This document shows, in pieces, positions 12,082 through 24,336 of a DNA stretch of 64,000 bases. The stretch spans positions 1-64,000 of the forward strand of contig MU119346.1 of the NCBI GenBank assembly GCA_014904845.1. The letters run 5' to 3'. The position numbers and the translations under genes were made by a program. Position 1 is the stretch's first letter, and each line of letters starts with the position of its first letter. Below the pieces are notes generated by a model that was not told the DNA's origin, did no database searches, and saw only the letters and a program-made list of their open reading frames with translations. Source of the stretch: Acephala macrosclerotiorum (lineage: Eukaryota > Ascomycota > Leotiomycetes > Helotiales > Mollisiaceae).

Positions 12082-13757
12082 GACGATGGAAGCTGGAGAA
12101 GGCTCTGACGCGGAAGAAAAGCGCCCTGAGGAGACGATAGATGATGCTCTTATAGCTCAGTTTACGTGAGGTCGCAAGCAAGGTAATGGGCAATCCATTG
12201 CCGGTGATTCCCTCCTTTCTTTCTCGCCCCCTCCAAACAATGGTCTCGTGACTGAATACTACTTCTCTCCAAGGAGAAACTTCAAACCAAACATCTATGA
12301 TTATAGAAGTTGCTTGCGGTCTATGCCATACGGATTCACGGAGCATGACCGAAACCATTAGTGCGAAGTCGTTTGCTTTCATCTGAAGACCCTGACAGAA
12401 AGTCCGAACCTGCATGACAGACCTGAGCCGTGACCTTGTTCGGGTTTGTGTCTGCTTGCTGGACTAGTCAAATGACTCAAGAGTTGTAGGAATTCAATGG
12501 ATTCTAGAAGAGTAGTCGTCAAAGTAGGTAGACAAATAAAAACTGGAAAGCCATGAAATTAATCCAACTCACATAGCGTCGTTCGAGGATCGCGAAGGGC
12601 CTCTGTATCAATATCTCGTTCGGGCTCAAGAATTCCTTGATTCTAAGCTAGAATATTACGCACGAGAGAATGAATAATCTCTCTAGATAAGTGTCTACAA
12701 AGAGATATGGAAATATGAATGCGACAGGTGTTGCTTCAATGAACCTGATCACCTGTGGTTTCACTCTTGCACAACCCCAGCAGAGCAGAGGCCGTCGATA
12801 CAGCTATCGCAGGCAGTATGACAGTTTCGGAATGTTCAAAAGAGGTCGTATTCGAAGATCAATACACTGCTACATCCTTGAAAATACCACTACCATGATC
12901 TTATTGCAGGTCTACAATTGCATTCACATTTGGTGCCTTTGAGACTGTGTATGTGATTAACTTGAATTGAATCATCTTCCAAAAATGTCTAAAGATCAAA
13001 CCCGTTTTGCAATGGAAAATAAAATCCCTGGGAAACAAGAACTAGACAGGCGACCAGATCAAGATCCTTCATTATGCTTTCTAAAAGCAGGTGTGCTGGC
13101 AACATTTCTGCTCTGGCTTTGGATTAACAACATCTGAACACAGCCGGATCTTACGATTGATCTTCAATCCTACCAAAGTTTGTACTTTATATCACTTCAC
13201 ATCTTTCGGATACAATGACCTGTGTCCCCAGTGAGCAAATCTGGTAGTAAGACGACGGTCAATTTCAAACATCGCAAACTTAACTGCAGTCACATGCGAG
13301 GAAGGTATTTCTAGAAATTAAGCAACCGGGCACCTCGAAGCTGATTACTTAACGTTCATGGAGTGAGTGACTTGGCTAGCCAGTCGCACACGAGATGGAG
13401 ACTTTTTATTTTATTTCAAACGTCCCTTGCATTCATTTCGAAATTAACACTAGCTCTAGAAACATCAACACGCTGTTCGCAATGAACGCTCGAGCTCACT
13501 ACAGTCACTACGAAACGCCAGAAACAGAAAAAGCAATCACAAAAAGTCATCCCAAACGCCAGCAACTTCAATGGTCTATGGATAATTCCAAAGCAATTTA
13601 ACCTAACTCTCTCCCAGCATGACATAATCGCAAAGCCACAAGACAAAAGCAAGAAATTAAGAGCCAAGATCTAAACAATAAATTTAGGGCCAGTTAATAA
13701 ACAGAACTCAGCCCTGGGGCACTCAGAGCGGAAAAGAAAGATGAAATATGACAAAAC
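12082..13757. other. intergenic DNA, Argonaute promoter side
   Basis: No supported gene. A minus-strand ORF at 12044-12415 overlaps the Argonaute start and includes a WFEVS segment; a similar WFEVS segment lies before the decayed paralog (16389-16688). This suggests that upstream sequence was duplicated together with the gene. 12690-13690 has several short ORFs on both strands without recognisable similarity. Confidence 0.4.
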
Positions 13758-16535
13758 TCAAAGATAGAACATGGTATTATCCAAGCGTGGGTGTCAGGGG
13801 TTATCTCGGATCTCGCCTGTCTTGGTGTTTTTGTATTCATTCGCCTCCAAGTTAGCCTATCCGACTTGTACTGATCCAGTTTCTTGCCAGGAATGTCTCG
13901 AATCTCTCCTTCCGTGACTGGGCGCATGTAGTTTCGGAGACGGTCGCAAAGGATATCGGCATAGCGCGCGGGAGTACGACGGACAAATTGACGGTGGCTC
14001 GAGATCCCGAAAGCAGAGCTTGTTGATCTACCTCAAGTTAGCAATCCCAATTCTTGATATCCTGGAAGACGTGGATGTGGTCTTACAATGTTCTGGAGCT
14101 GATCAAGCGAGTAAGCACTCCCGTTGTGAATTACGACATAGTGCCCCGAGCGCGCGGTGCCGATCAGAGAGTCGTGGCTTTGCAAGTAGAAGCTGAAGTG
14201 GTGAGGCGTGATAATTGTATGGCCCATTCAATAACCATCCTCCTTAAGCATAATCTGGCCGATGCTTCTGAGCTTAAAGTTCATCTTCATACTATTCCAA
14301 GATTTCAGATTAGCATAATATGAGGGAATAGGTATGAACTTACTACAGGTTGCCGAGAAGTCGGCGATCTCCCAAAGATGAGCCCTTCTCCGCATTCTTT
14401 ACAATAGCCTTCGGCCTCACGCAAACTGAGGGTGTACCCTGCACACAGTCGGTCTAAAACTTGATGTCGGAGAAGATAGTCGCGTTCTCTGTCGCCAGCG
14501 ATATGAGGACAAATGGGGATTCTCAAGTTTGGACCAAGCCTGCTTAAGCTCAGCAGTGAAACTGGTTCTCCTAACTCCAGCAAAGCCGTTACGAATCGCT
14601 TTAACACTTTCAACCCACGTGGAGCCAGAAAACTGAACGTTGTACAGCGGAAGTTGCCTAAGAAGTTGGCCCCCAAATTTTCTGACATCCTCTGTAGAGT
14701 CCTCGATAGATTCCCTTGTCGTCCCTGAGTTCATCCTGCGTAACCCGGATGATTCTGAGTTGGAATTTGAAGCTCGAAGTATTGAAGAATTTCTTGTTGT
14801 TGAGATCCCGGGAGGCAGGTTTAGTGCCAGGATTTATTTCAGCCAGATTGGTCACATCCCTGCCAGACTTAGAGTCCCCGAATTGAAGAGTTGGCGGTGG
14901 TAAATATCGAGGAGACATCTGAATCAATTGCGTGGCAACTACACGCAATTCAAAGTTCTACACCTGTCAGTAAATTGACCTTTTCTTTCTCAGCTCAGTG
15001 GAGACTTACGTTCCAGAATAGCTTGGCTGGGGTAATGCCCAAGGGACTCAAAGTAAATCCGGGGATCACGGTCTCATTGATAAGGGTCTTCTCCCAGCGC
15101 ACTTCACCATCTGATCGGCAAAATGCTGATCAAGCGTCTTGACAACGCACTGGCCAGGAGCTATCCGCAGCTTGTCCGCGGGATGCCAGACGTCCCGGTC
15201 TGGACCACCCAAGTTGACGCAAATCGCATTTGTGTTGAAACTAGCGCCGGCGTACTCTAAGCCCGTACTTAGTGGGCGCTTCAGATAGCGTGGATTTTAC
15301 GACTTACTTTGTCTCATGTAATCATAGACTTATCGCTAGGCCACCTGCGGTTTGCTGAAACCCCTCGTCTGAGATTGATCGGCCGCTTACGGCGTAGACT
15401 AACCACTGTTTCTGGGGATTCAACAACTCAAAAGTGACCTTGAGTCCCTTGATGCCCCTGCAAGTTCCTTCGGCTGGAATTTGGCCATATCTCAAATTAT
15501 AGCGTGCCCAGATCCAATCTTGGAGAACCGCACCATCGGGTAAGAAGGCCCCAGTTATGGTATTGGCATTGAGAAGAAGCTTGTTCTCGCCTGGTCGAAT
15601 GGAAGTGAAGAATCCCGTCTTGGCCTGGTATACCGTGACGGATTCCCTCGCCGCTCGGTCCTGCCTTGAACTACAGCCGAAGTCTTGAAAGTCCTAGTGA
15701 GCTTCCACTGTCGAGCATTTGCAGGAAAGAACTTGTTCTTAACTCTAGTGCCCTGCCATGTAGGATTATTGATATCATGCTAGATGATGATGTTCAGGGC
15801 ATTGATGTCTTAGTCAGGATGATAGAGTGGAGGCCTGTTATGACTCGAAATAAGTTGATCCCGATTTGTCATTCACACTGCCCCTCGAAGATGATGCTCA
15901 ATAAGATTACAGGATCAGTTGGGCCAGCAGGGTTGATAGTTGGATGCGAGCTAGGAAATGGCTTGGTTTCGTCACCCCATGTACTGTACAGCTGGCCCAC
16001 GGAGATGATTGTCGAACAATAATCCAAAGCCCAGACAGCCAAAGTACTTGGAGGATTCCTAGCGAGGAAGATAGTGATGAGTTTTCGTCTGAAGTCTTTG
16101 TTGGAAGGTTCTTCGTTGTTGATGTGGCCCAGCTCGATCCTATATCGGCGATATTTCTTACCGGGCTGAAACGAGATCTCGAAGAAATTGGCTTTCACCT
16201 TCGTTGGGTCATTGTCAACAGGCGATGAGGCGATTAGGCAGTCAGGTTCAAGCTCGCCTTGTCCCTATTTTCATAGTTCCTGTGTAGCCCTGCTCGTTTC
16301 TAGTCAGCCAAATCCTTCTTGGCTTGTCGTCCGGCTATTCGCTTCTCCTTGTCTTGCTTCTTGGTCGCTTCATCCTTGGCTTGAGGGCCTATTGAGACTC
16401 TGACCTGGAGGTTTTGCATCGACTGAGTGACACCCGCCACAGAAGCTTGCATATGTTAGCTGACTTCGCAAACACCAAGTGGGGACATGCTTGGCCTCCG
16501 TCACGTCCACTCATAGCTGGCGATGTTACCGTTGT
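13758..16535 (-). pseudogene. decayed Argonaute paralog lacking the PIWI catalytic segment
   Basis: Ordered fragments match the neighbouring Argonaute on the minus strand: ArgoN (KANFFEISF... and YRIELGHIN at 16198-15869), a PAZ end (VYDYMRQ at about 15330, then an intron), linker 2/MID (YLPPPTLQFGD at about 14900), MID (14305-14734 in changing frames), the start of PIWI (MKMNFKLR at about 14280), the PIWI end (FYLQSHDSLIGTARSGHY at about 14190, PARYADILCDRLR at about 13950) and a shared terminus MFYL-stop at 13758. Reading frames shift repeatedly with stops. Between NFKLR and FYLQSHD the roughly 190-residue block carrying GADVSHP and YRDG is missing, so slicing is impossible. No zinc knuckles are visible at its 5' end. 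The 5' limit is approximate. Confidence 0.8.
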
Positions 16536-16957
16536 TCGAGGGGGAAGATGAAAAGGCTTGACAGAGATGACAACGAATGGTTCAAATACTACCAGACTGG
16601 AAGACTTATATAGCACAAGCGCAGCATGACGTTTGATTAAGATAGTACTCACTTGAGCCCACGCGAACGAAACTTCAAACCACAGCAACCTTTTACCAAG
16701 TAGCTCTCAATCGCAGCTGATTGTCGCTCTGAACAAGGATCTATACTCTATTCCAGCTAAACGGTGCCTTATCTTGCAGCTTATTTAAACGGTGATGTGC
16801 GAAAAGGCGGGTTTGAAAGCGTATGTGAGCTACATAGGTTGGCCGGCGAGCATAATGGAAGGGGCTATATGACCAGAGCTCGCGGAATTAGCAAGCAGCT
16901 TATGCAAGTGACACGTGATCTCTGTGACTGACTTCCGAAGAGAACAACCAAGGTATA
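16536..16957. other. intergenic DNA
   Basis: Upstream region of the decayed Argonaute and 3' flank of the propeller gene. I see nothing I can support here. Confidence 0.4.
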
Positions 16958-17922
16958 CTAATCAAAATGCGCAATCGCGATACCTGTCACAGTACCCAAG
17001 TCAGGAAAGAGCACTCGCTCGTGACTTCCATCCAAGTCTGCTCGATATACTCCCCCAAGCAGATCCGTGATGAACATTGCCCGGTTCTTGACATCAAGCT
17101 CCAAGCCAATGCCTTCGTGTAGCTTCCGTACTAGAATCTCGTGTGTAACCTTCTCTCCTTTTCCTGGTATCCGTGCACGATTGACCGTGTTCCCAAGAGG
17201 TATACTGGATGCGATCAGCAGTGCCAACCAGGGACGAGGTGCCAAACATACTCCCCACGATCCGTCCAATACATCATACCAGCCGGCCGATCCAAACACA
17301 AATCAATCGGTTCCGGCAGACCCTCAAACAGCGTCTCAATACCCTCCCCATTCTCCCCAGCCCCAGCAATCGGACACCTCAGAATCTTCCCCTTCCCACC
17401 CTTCGGCGGTCCCTTCTGTGTCCAATAAACAAATCCATTCCCCTCATCAACCGCAATCCCAACACACCACCTCAAATAATCGCTCCTATGTTCCGCCAAC
17501 CCCACATCCCCATTCCTGACCAAAGTCTCAACATTCCCACCATCCAAATCACACCTCATGACTCTCATCCCTTCTCTATCACACCAATATAACTTCTTCT
17601 GTTTCTCTGTAATCACCAATTGTTTCGGTGTGTGTGTCGTCGTCCCTGGTTCGATGATCGTAACGATGTTCTTGCCATCGAGATCACACCTCTGTATGCT
17701 TCCCGAATTCGTCCAGCCGCCAGGACCTGGATGTCCCATGTTCGTCCAGAAGATGTATTTGTGGTTCGAGCATACTGCTATGCCGTCTGGGTGCGATTTG
17801 AGGCCGGTGACGAGGTCGTAGCCGTTGGTGCCGTCTGTGAGGCAGGTGAAGATTCGTCCGATTTGCGTATTGCGATCAGTGGAGTCGCCCTGATCGAGGA
17901 TATAGAGGCGTGTTTGTGGCAT
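16958..17922 (-). CDS. YWTD-repeat beta-propeller protein
   Basis: Exons 17922-17252 and 17204-16958 (47-nt intron, GTATGT...CAG) give 918 nt, 305 aa. The protein repeats an LDL-receptor class B/YWTD pattern: YILDQGD, IFWTNMG, LYWCDREG, VYWTQKG and MYWTDRG, each followed by I-x-RC-x-LDG, which is a six-bladed propeller like SMP-30/NHL proteins. No signal peptide or membrane segment is seen, so it is probably intracellular. The chosen start (MPQTRLYILD) comes just before the first blade; an in-frame ATG at 18081 would add 53 residues of less typical sequence. Substrate unknown; fungal relatives are usually annotated only by fold. Confidence 0.8.
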
Positions 17923-18778
17923 TGTGTCGAGCTTAGGTAGTTTTCCTGCTGTTAGTGGTGGATAGGGTATGTGGTAGAGCAATTGAAGGGCAGTTTTCTC
18001 TTTATACTTGCAGACCATGACATGACGTGAAGTGCGAAATGCGAGATCCGGCCGATGGCATCCGAATAGCCTCAACGTCACTCAATGGTGCCCGAGAAGG
18101 TTGAACGGATCACGACGGACTTGCATTTCCATTGGCATGCACAATTCCTTGAAATAGGTAAGTTCGGATGAGAAACTCTGGACTCTGTTGGAGGTTGTTG
18201 GAAGGAGAGTTTCTGAATCAGCGAAATGCAGTGATGCCGGATTAAAGTCGCGCCGGGACGATGTTTTCGAATTCTGCTCGCACCAACACCCTTCGCCCCA
18301 TTAACATTCTTCGAATTAGTTGCTTTCCAAAGGCCTTCTTGCTTCCAATGCGTTCGAAATCATCCTCGGGTCTTGTCACAAGTGTCGGTTTGAGGGGCTA
18401 GTTGCTGCCATTTGACCTTTTCGGCTCGCCATCGGATTCGAATTCAGTGACGAGGTGCTATGGCCCTCGCGCATTTCGAAGGATGTTCAACTATATGCAT
18501 GGTATTCTTGCCCTTTACTAGCATGCTATAATGCTTTGAAATTCCTTTTTGGATTAAGTCTATCAGGTTGAGTCTATCTGTCAACCTCGACGTTTGTCTG
18601 AGGAGGGGCATACAATAGGGAGCTTCGGGCTTCGGTCGCTAAAATTCAGGGGCTGGTGCTCTTGATTCAGGGCATTGTTCACCATAAATCCAGGCTCTCG
18701 CTCCCTGAAATTCAGCGCCTCACCCATCAATACTTCAGCACTCATTTCGCTCGAACATCTTCTACTCTCTTGAGTCCT
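17923..18778. other. intergenic DNA
   Basis: Promoter side of the propeller gene and then sequence with no convincing coding pattern on either strand. Confidence 0.4.
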
Positions 18779-18990
18779 CTACCGCTCAATATACTCCAGT
18801 CCCAAGGTTCTCAATATCGGGTACAACACAACTGTAAAGACAAGTGCTAGCTCATTCCCAATATCTCCCCCATCATCACCAATCATCTTCGCAATAACTC
18901 CAACATAGTACGTTTCAACCGTGTCAAGAAAAGCTTCTGCGATCCCCAACAGGAGAGAGAGCAAGAATGATATGGTAGAAGGAAATAGCT
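18779..18990 (-). pseudogene. C-terminal fragment of an NCS1 purine-cytosine permease
   Basis: About 65 residues ending at 18779 read LLLGIAEAFLDTVETYYVG, then VIAKMIGDDGGDIGNELALVFT and a YPILRTLGLEYIER terminus. This matches the last two membrane segments of Fcy2-type permeases (G-x-x-GGDIGNEL-x-x-x-FT... R-x-LE-x-Y-x-GR). The rest of the transporter (over 400 residues) is not recognisable upstream, apart from possible short scraps to about 19110, so this is a relic. Fot1 copy 2 inserted 0.8 kb further upstream. Confidence 0.5.
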
Positions 18991-19774
18991 AGATGGCTTC
19001 TCTTCTCGCCACGTGATGCTTTTGTATCGCCACAGAGCTTTCATGGCATAGAGCGTGGTGGAGATTGGATGCAACACACCCCAAGGTGTAGGCTCATAGG
19101 TATTCCGAATCAATCTTTTGAGGCCTGGTCTGGTATGTGTTGAGAGCGTAAAGCTGGATGGAGGGAGGAAAATACCTGGACGTCCGGATTAAAACTTTGC
19201 TGAGAGACCACTTCAACGCGTCCGAACATCGAAGCTTCGACGACATCGATATCTTCAATTTACCGCTGCTGTCTACAAACCTGCCAATGATCAACCTCCT
19301 TGCCGCCATCATGATATGATTTAAAGTACGGATCTGAGGGATGGCTATTGTCAAGTGATGTCCCCTCCCTCTGCATCGAATACGCAATTCACGGTTGGTG
19401 AAGACGCGTTTGCAGCGGTTGAAAGGGTTTGACCACATGATGTTGCGGCATCCTACTATTAAGGGTTAGTGGTAGAGTACATCATAGCTGGAAATCTTCC
19501 ACAATTCAACCGCTTCTGCTAATTGACTTCTTTCCAGCGTCGGATTGTGCAATGCCTACCTCACGACCATGATCTCTCTCGAAAGCAGTAGCTCGGACTG
19601 CTTGAACTCTCCACGCGGGGAACCCAGGACTTCCGAGCGACATCTTGTACACGCTCCAATCGTGTTTTGTACCTGCAGGTCTTAGTTCTCTCTAGTGCGA
19701 CTTGTACGGGGGGTTGCAGTGCGGCGGAGGTGATTGACAGGATGAGGAAATCGTACTCGCATCCAGATACGATA
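18991..19774. other. degenerate DNA between the permease relic and Fot1 copy 2
   Basis: Short minus-strand ORFs (19094-19438, 19561-19863) have no recognisable similarity. Normal base composition up to the transposon TIR. Confidence 0.35.
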
Positions 19775-19815
19775 ACCGAATTCCCGTGCCAAAGCACATC
19801 CCTGTCAAAAGCACA
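19775..19815 (+). repeat. left terminal inverted repeat of Fot1 copy 2
   Basis: Reverse complement of 21937-21977 with one transition (T versus C in the CCTGYCAAAAG segment). Preceded by TA. Confidence 0.9.
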
Positions 19816-20202
19816 TCCCACTAAAATATCACTCCCCAACTTTAAAATTTTATTATAAATCAACCACTCGTTATTTTGACTTGAAATTGAAAAAATAGTT
19901 TGATATTTGATCAGTTTAAATGATTATAGACTTTATTTTGTATTCTTAAAACGTTGTAGTAGTCTTATAGGCCGTTCTCTTTTTTTAAGTTGCACTATCT
20001 CTAAATCAAGTACCGATACTTTTAGTGTAACTATCAAGTTCTTAGGAGTTTTGTTTTGCTTCTTTTGAGGACTGGCAAGTGGTGTACTAATCTCAAGAGC
20101 CTTTAAAACAAATTCTTTAGAGAACTTCGTTATAGATTTCGACTTAGCAAATAAAGTAAAAATCTTTCTTAAAATGAAAATCGACGTCGCCTTTAAATCC
20201 TT

Positions 20203-21893
20203 CTACAATTGAATAGTAGTTTGACGTGTTTTTTTCTCTTTTTTCTTTTTCTCTTTTTTAACTTTATTAGTTTCTCTCACAGTTTTTCTCTTTTGCTTTA
20301 TCGCTTTCTTTTCTACTGTCAATCGATCCAATTTATCATAATATTTTACAATTTTAACCATTTTAAGTAGCGAGTAAACTTTAGTGTTTTCAGTCTTTTC
20401 ACTTATCAAATTCAATCTCTTGTTTCTTTAGCGTTTTTTCTATTTTAGAATAATAATTACTCTTAAACCGCTAGTCTCTTTTTGAGCAATAAAAAACTTA
20501 GTAGTCTTTTTTTTAAGAGCATCGAGAAACTCATCGATTTTCTGTAATTTCTCTTCTAAAAAAGTTTTATTGAAACTTCTTTTCATGCGATAAATATTTA
20601 TACCGTTTTAAGGACTAAAAAGTATTTCAAGATTCTCTTCTTCGATTTACTTCGATTAAATAAGTTTAAAAACTACAGTATTACTATTTATAAACCAAAT
20701 ATCAAACTTCGCGAATACATACTAAATGTTTTTCTCTATAAAAAACTTTTTTCAAATAGTCTTAAACAGAGAATAAAAAAAACGCTTAAACATTGAAATC
20801 ATTTTTATTGATTGATTCATCAAATTATCGAGCTCTACAGAATAAATAGTCGAAAGAGACTAAAATAAATCTATATCCAAAGATTGCAATCGATAAATTG
20901 TATAAAAAAAAAAATCATAATAATGATTTTATACTAATCTGCCCACTTAACGAAAACCATATTAACATATAAAAAATAGCCATCTACAATAAGCAGTCGT
21001 CTTACTTTAAAACTAGATAACTTAATAAATCGTTCGAATACTTTCTGAAATCAAAATAATCCAATTGCATTATTACTCTACCCATTCTTCGAAAAACCAA
21101 AGAATATTCCATCTTCTGACCGTACATTTCTCACTCAAATATCTTGTAAATCGCCGTTAGCGTCGCGATAAATAAGAAGTAAAGATATAACTCGACTAAT
21201 AGTAAAAACGTATACCAGCAAAAAAATAAATTCTCTGTTTTCATTTTGTTTATTCTTCGTTACTCTACTCGATTTATATACTTCTAACGATATAATTTTC
21301 TTCATTGTACGTACTATACCAATAAAAAAGTCTTTCTCGTCGAAATTATAGATATTATCGATCGTAATGTGATATTTTTCGATGACTTAAACGAGTTAAA
21401 TATCTCGAATCAATTAATTAAATTCTTAATAAATAAAAAAATAATAGTATTCAAAACACATTACCAACGTAAAAAACAAGATAAATATAGACACACGCTC
21501 TATAAATACACGCAGATTATCCAAATTACGCAAGTACGCACTTTTTAGTTTGAGTTTATACTTCTTACAAAATTCGACCAATCAATTTTTCTTTACCTTT
21601 TTTCCTTTGATCTCCTCCGCTAAGTTCTTGACAATTTGACTAGTAGAAGGCATTCCTCGGTTGATTAGCTCATTAATTCGAGCAATAAGCAGCTCTTCTT
21701 CGGTATTAGTAAGGCATTGGTAGTAGAAAGCGTTGGCCTCCCGGCGAGTCCTAGTAAAACCATTCAAACGCCGCTGAACAGCTATAGAGTGCACCCCTTT
21801 TGCATGTGCTACAGCAATAGATGAAATATAATCTTTTCTTCGAAACGCATCCACTGCGACTGTAACAAGTGCTGATTTGTCTGCTCTAGCCAT
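20203..21893 (-). pseudogene. Fot1/pogo transposase (copy 2), RIP-broken
   Basis: The first 103 codons (21893-21582) are open: HTH region with TRREANAFYYQC and MPSTSQIVKNLAEEI. The ORF ends in TGA at the Trp of the KNW motif. Reading on gives KYKLKLKSAYLRNLDNLRV, then DNIYNFDEKDFLL (first catalytic Asp kept), then RRLLIVDGYFLYVNM (second Asp kept; family LLIVDGHGSHVNM) and a PPHSTH-RLQPLD region degraded by C-to-T changes. A Lys-rich C-terminal end at 20203-20415 matches the basic tail of the family. About 560 codons, the usual Fot1 length. Several stops make it non-autonomous. Confidence 0.85.
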
Positions 21894-21936
21894 TGTTTAA
21901 TGATCATAGTGGAGTATTTTGATGGTTTTTTTGGTG

Positions 21937-21977
21937 TGTGCTTTTGGCAGGGATGTGCTTTGGCACGGGAATTCGGT
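21937..21977 (-). repeat. right terminal inverted repeat of Fot1 copy 2
   Basis: Pairs with 19775-19815 and is followed by TA. It lies 265 bp upstream of the GH1 start codon. Confidence 0.9.
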
Positions 21978-22241
21978 TATACGGTAGCGACCATCCATAC
22001 CCTGCTGCGTCCTTCGCTATCACTGCATAGTCCGTGCATACACAGGGCGAGGAGGGCCGAATACTTGTCACTGATAGTTCGGCAGCAATTCGAGTGTTGC
22101 CGGGAGTGTCGTCTCCACGTGGGGTACTGAGGTTGTATCTTGAGTATAAAACCTCCATTGTACAGTGTGACTCGTATCAAGAAAACAGAACAAGCGCAGC
22201 TCCAAGCAACCTCGTTCTCGGGAGATTTGCTATACAATACC

Positions 22242-24176
22242 ATGTATCTCAATCAACTGTTCTGCCCGACGATCGTGCTGCCTGCGGTGTAAGTCTTCGG
22301 AGATCAATATTCCCGCATATCACTCGCTTACTATCACTCGGTCAGGTCCGCGGCCGTTGCCCAAGCTCCTCTCTTCTCATGGCCAGCATATCCAGCACTG
22401 TCTTACGCCACACCACTTCCCAGGCCCAAGTCAACACCAACCTACGCTCCCTCCTTCAAAGATATTGCCCATCTAGTCAAGAACCAAACAACGACAATCT
22501 GGGCCAGCGTCGCTTCACCCACCGACTCAGCTGCCAAGTACGGCAACGTCGCCTGGTCAGCATTATGGACATCTTTCAACGTCACTGCACCACCATTTAC
22601 GACCACAGCCTCGCCCACTTCAGTGCCTGGTCCTGAGCTGGTCAAGCCCACACCGCTTCCATTCCCGGAACAATATCCAGACACCAGAAATTACTACTTT
22701 CCCCCTGGATTTGTTTCCGGTTTCACTGGCGCTGCTTTGCAAGTCGAGGGCGCTGTCAAGACCGAAGGTAGAGGCCCGACGTACACAGAATTAATATTGT
22801 TACCTCGTGAAGAGACTGCAAAAGGTAGTGGAAAGCCAGACATCACGAACCTCAACTACTTTCTGTACAAGCAGGATATCGCAAGGTTGGTTGCTGTTGG
22901 CGTCAAAACTTACGCATTCTCCATATCATGGTCAAGGATTCTTCCCTTCGGAGTTCTTGGCTCGCCTGTCAATAGAGAAGCGATTGACCATTACGATGAC
23001 TTGATCAATACGGTCCTTGAGTATGGCATGACTCCAGTTGCGACACTGCATCATTTTGATAGCCCTCTGGCATACGCAACCCCTACATCTTTTCAGTAAG
23101 CAGACTTCCGAAACCTTCGAGCTAACCTTCGAGCTTCATTACTGATCACAAAGCAGGGGCTGGGACCATCCGGGCTTTGTTGAAGGCTTCGTCAACTATG
23201 CTCAGATTGTCCTCACTCACTACGCGGATCGTATTGGTACTTGGATCACGTTCAATGAGCCGACGCTTGATGCATCCATATTCCGTAATTGGGCATCAAG
23301 CAAGAACATTGTCATGGCCCACGCTGAAGTCGTGCATTGGTATCGCGAAGTCCTCAAAGGTAGTGGCAAGTGGAGTCTCAAGCTTTCTTTCGGCAAAGGA
23401 ACATGGTTACCTCTTGATCCCAGTAACGTCTCAGATGTGGCAGCGACCATCCGAGCTGCTGAGTTTGGCATTGGCTACCTGGCAAACCCTCTTTTTCTAG
23501 GGCTTCCTGTGCCACAATCTCTGTCTTCGACCCTCGGATCGAGGGCTCCAAACTTCACAGCCGCTGAGCTGGCATATGCCAAAGGAACGTGCGATTTCAT
23601 GGGAATCGATCTTTACAGCACTGCGTACATCACTTCACCTCCAGATGGTATCGCGGCTTGTGTGGCAAATACATCCAATTCATTATGGCCTTCCTGCATC
23701 GTGTCTACCGATAGTCGAGCTGGATGGAACACTGGCGCAACAAGTAACAGTGGTGGACATGTATGTTCCGTTCCAGTGGTCAATCCTCGAGCTGACTCAG
23801 CCCACAGGACTTCTATCAACATATGCGAACAATCCTCAAGTTCCTACATACCGTCTACCCCGCCAAAGACGGCATCATGATCACCGAAATCGGCTTCTCG
23901 GAATGGTTTGCGAGTTCGATGACAATTGAAGAAGAACAGTCCGAGATCACGCAATCTGTCTTCTACCAATCAACACTCAATGAAGTCCTAAAGTCGATCC
24001 ATGAAGACGGCGTTAATGTTATTGGGTTTCTCGGGTGGTCATATGTCAATAACTGGGAGTGGGGCCAGTACGACGATCATTATGGCGTTCAAGCATTCAA
24101 CCAAACGACGCTGGAGAGGTTCTATAAGAGGTCTATCTTTGACTTTGTCGAGTTCATCAACGCACATTCGGCATAG
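22242..24176 (+). CDS. GH1 beta-glucosidase-like protein, secreted
   Basis: Exons 22242-22288, 22346-23095, 23157-23760, 23808-24176 (1770 nt, 589 aa; introns 57, 61 and 47 nt with GTAAGT, GTAAGC and GTATGT donors). Exon 1 plus the start of exon 2 gives a hydrophobic leader (MYLNQLFC...VSAAVAQA), a likely signal peptide. A roughly 110-residue fungal N-terminal extension precedes the GH1 barrel, which starts near FPPGFVSGFTGAALQVEGA. The acid/base Glu is E300 in TFNEP and the nucleophile E494 in ITE-x-GFSEW. The carboxy-terminal WSYVNNWEW segment is the aglycone/glycone site motif. Length and motifs are complete, so it is probably active on beta-glucosides. A Fot1 TIR lies in the promoter. Confidence 0.9.
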
Positions 24177-24336
24177 AATGGTCGTCCGACTTCAACCCCG
24201 AACCTGGGTCCTCTATCTGAATTTCAAATGTTCCGCTAGGCCATCGACAATCGCAACGCCGAGGAATTGTTTATTGATTCGACACAATTTCATACATTCG
24301 ACAATACATTCGCTTCTCGAGATGACCATTCCCCGC

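Larger units (their letters stand above)
19775..21977 (-). mobile_element. Fot1/pogo-type transposon, copy 2, complete ends
   Basis: A 2203-bp element flanked by TA on both sides (19773-19774 and 21978-21979), the target duplication of the Tc1/mariner superfamily. The terminal inverted repeats begin ACCGAATTCCCGTGCC and match over about 41 bp with one difference. Each contains an internal near-duplication of the octamer AGCACATC. The minus strand carries a transposase broken by RIP. The TIRs and the first 300 bp of the gene have normal composition; 19850-21590 is AT-rich. Confidence 0.9.
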
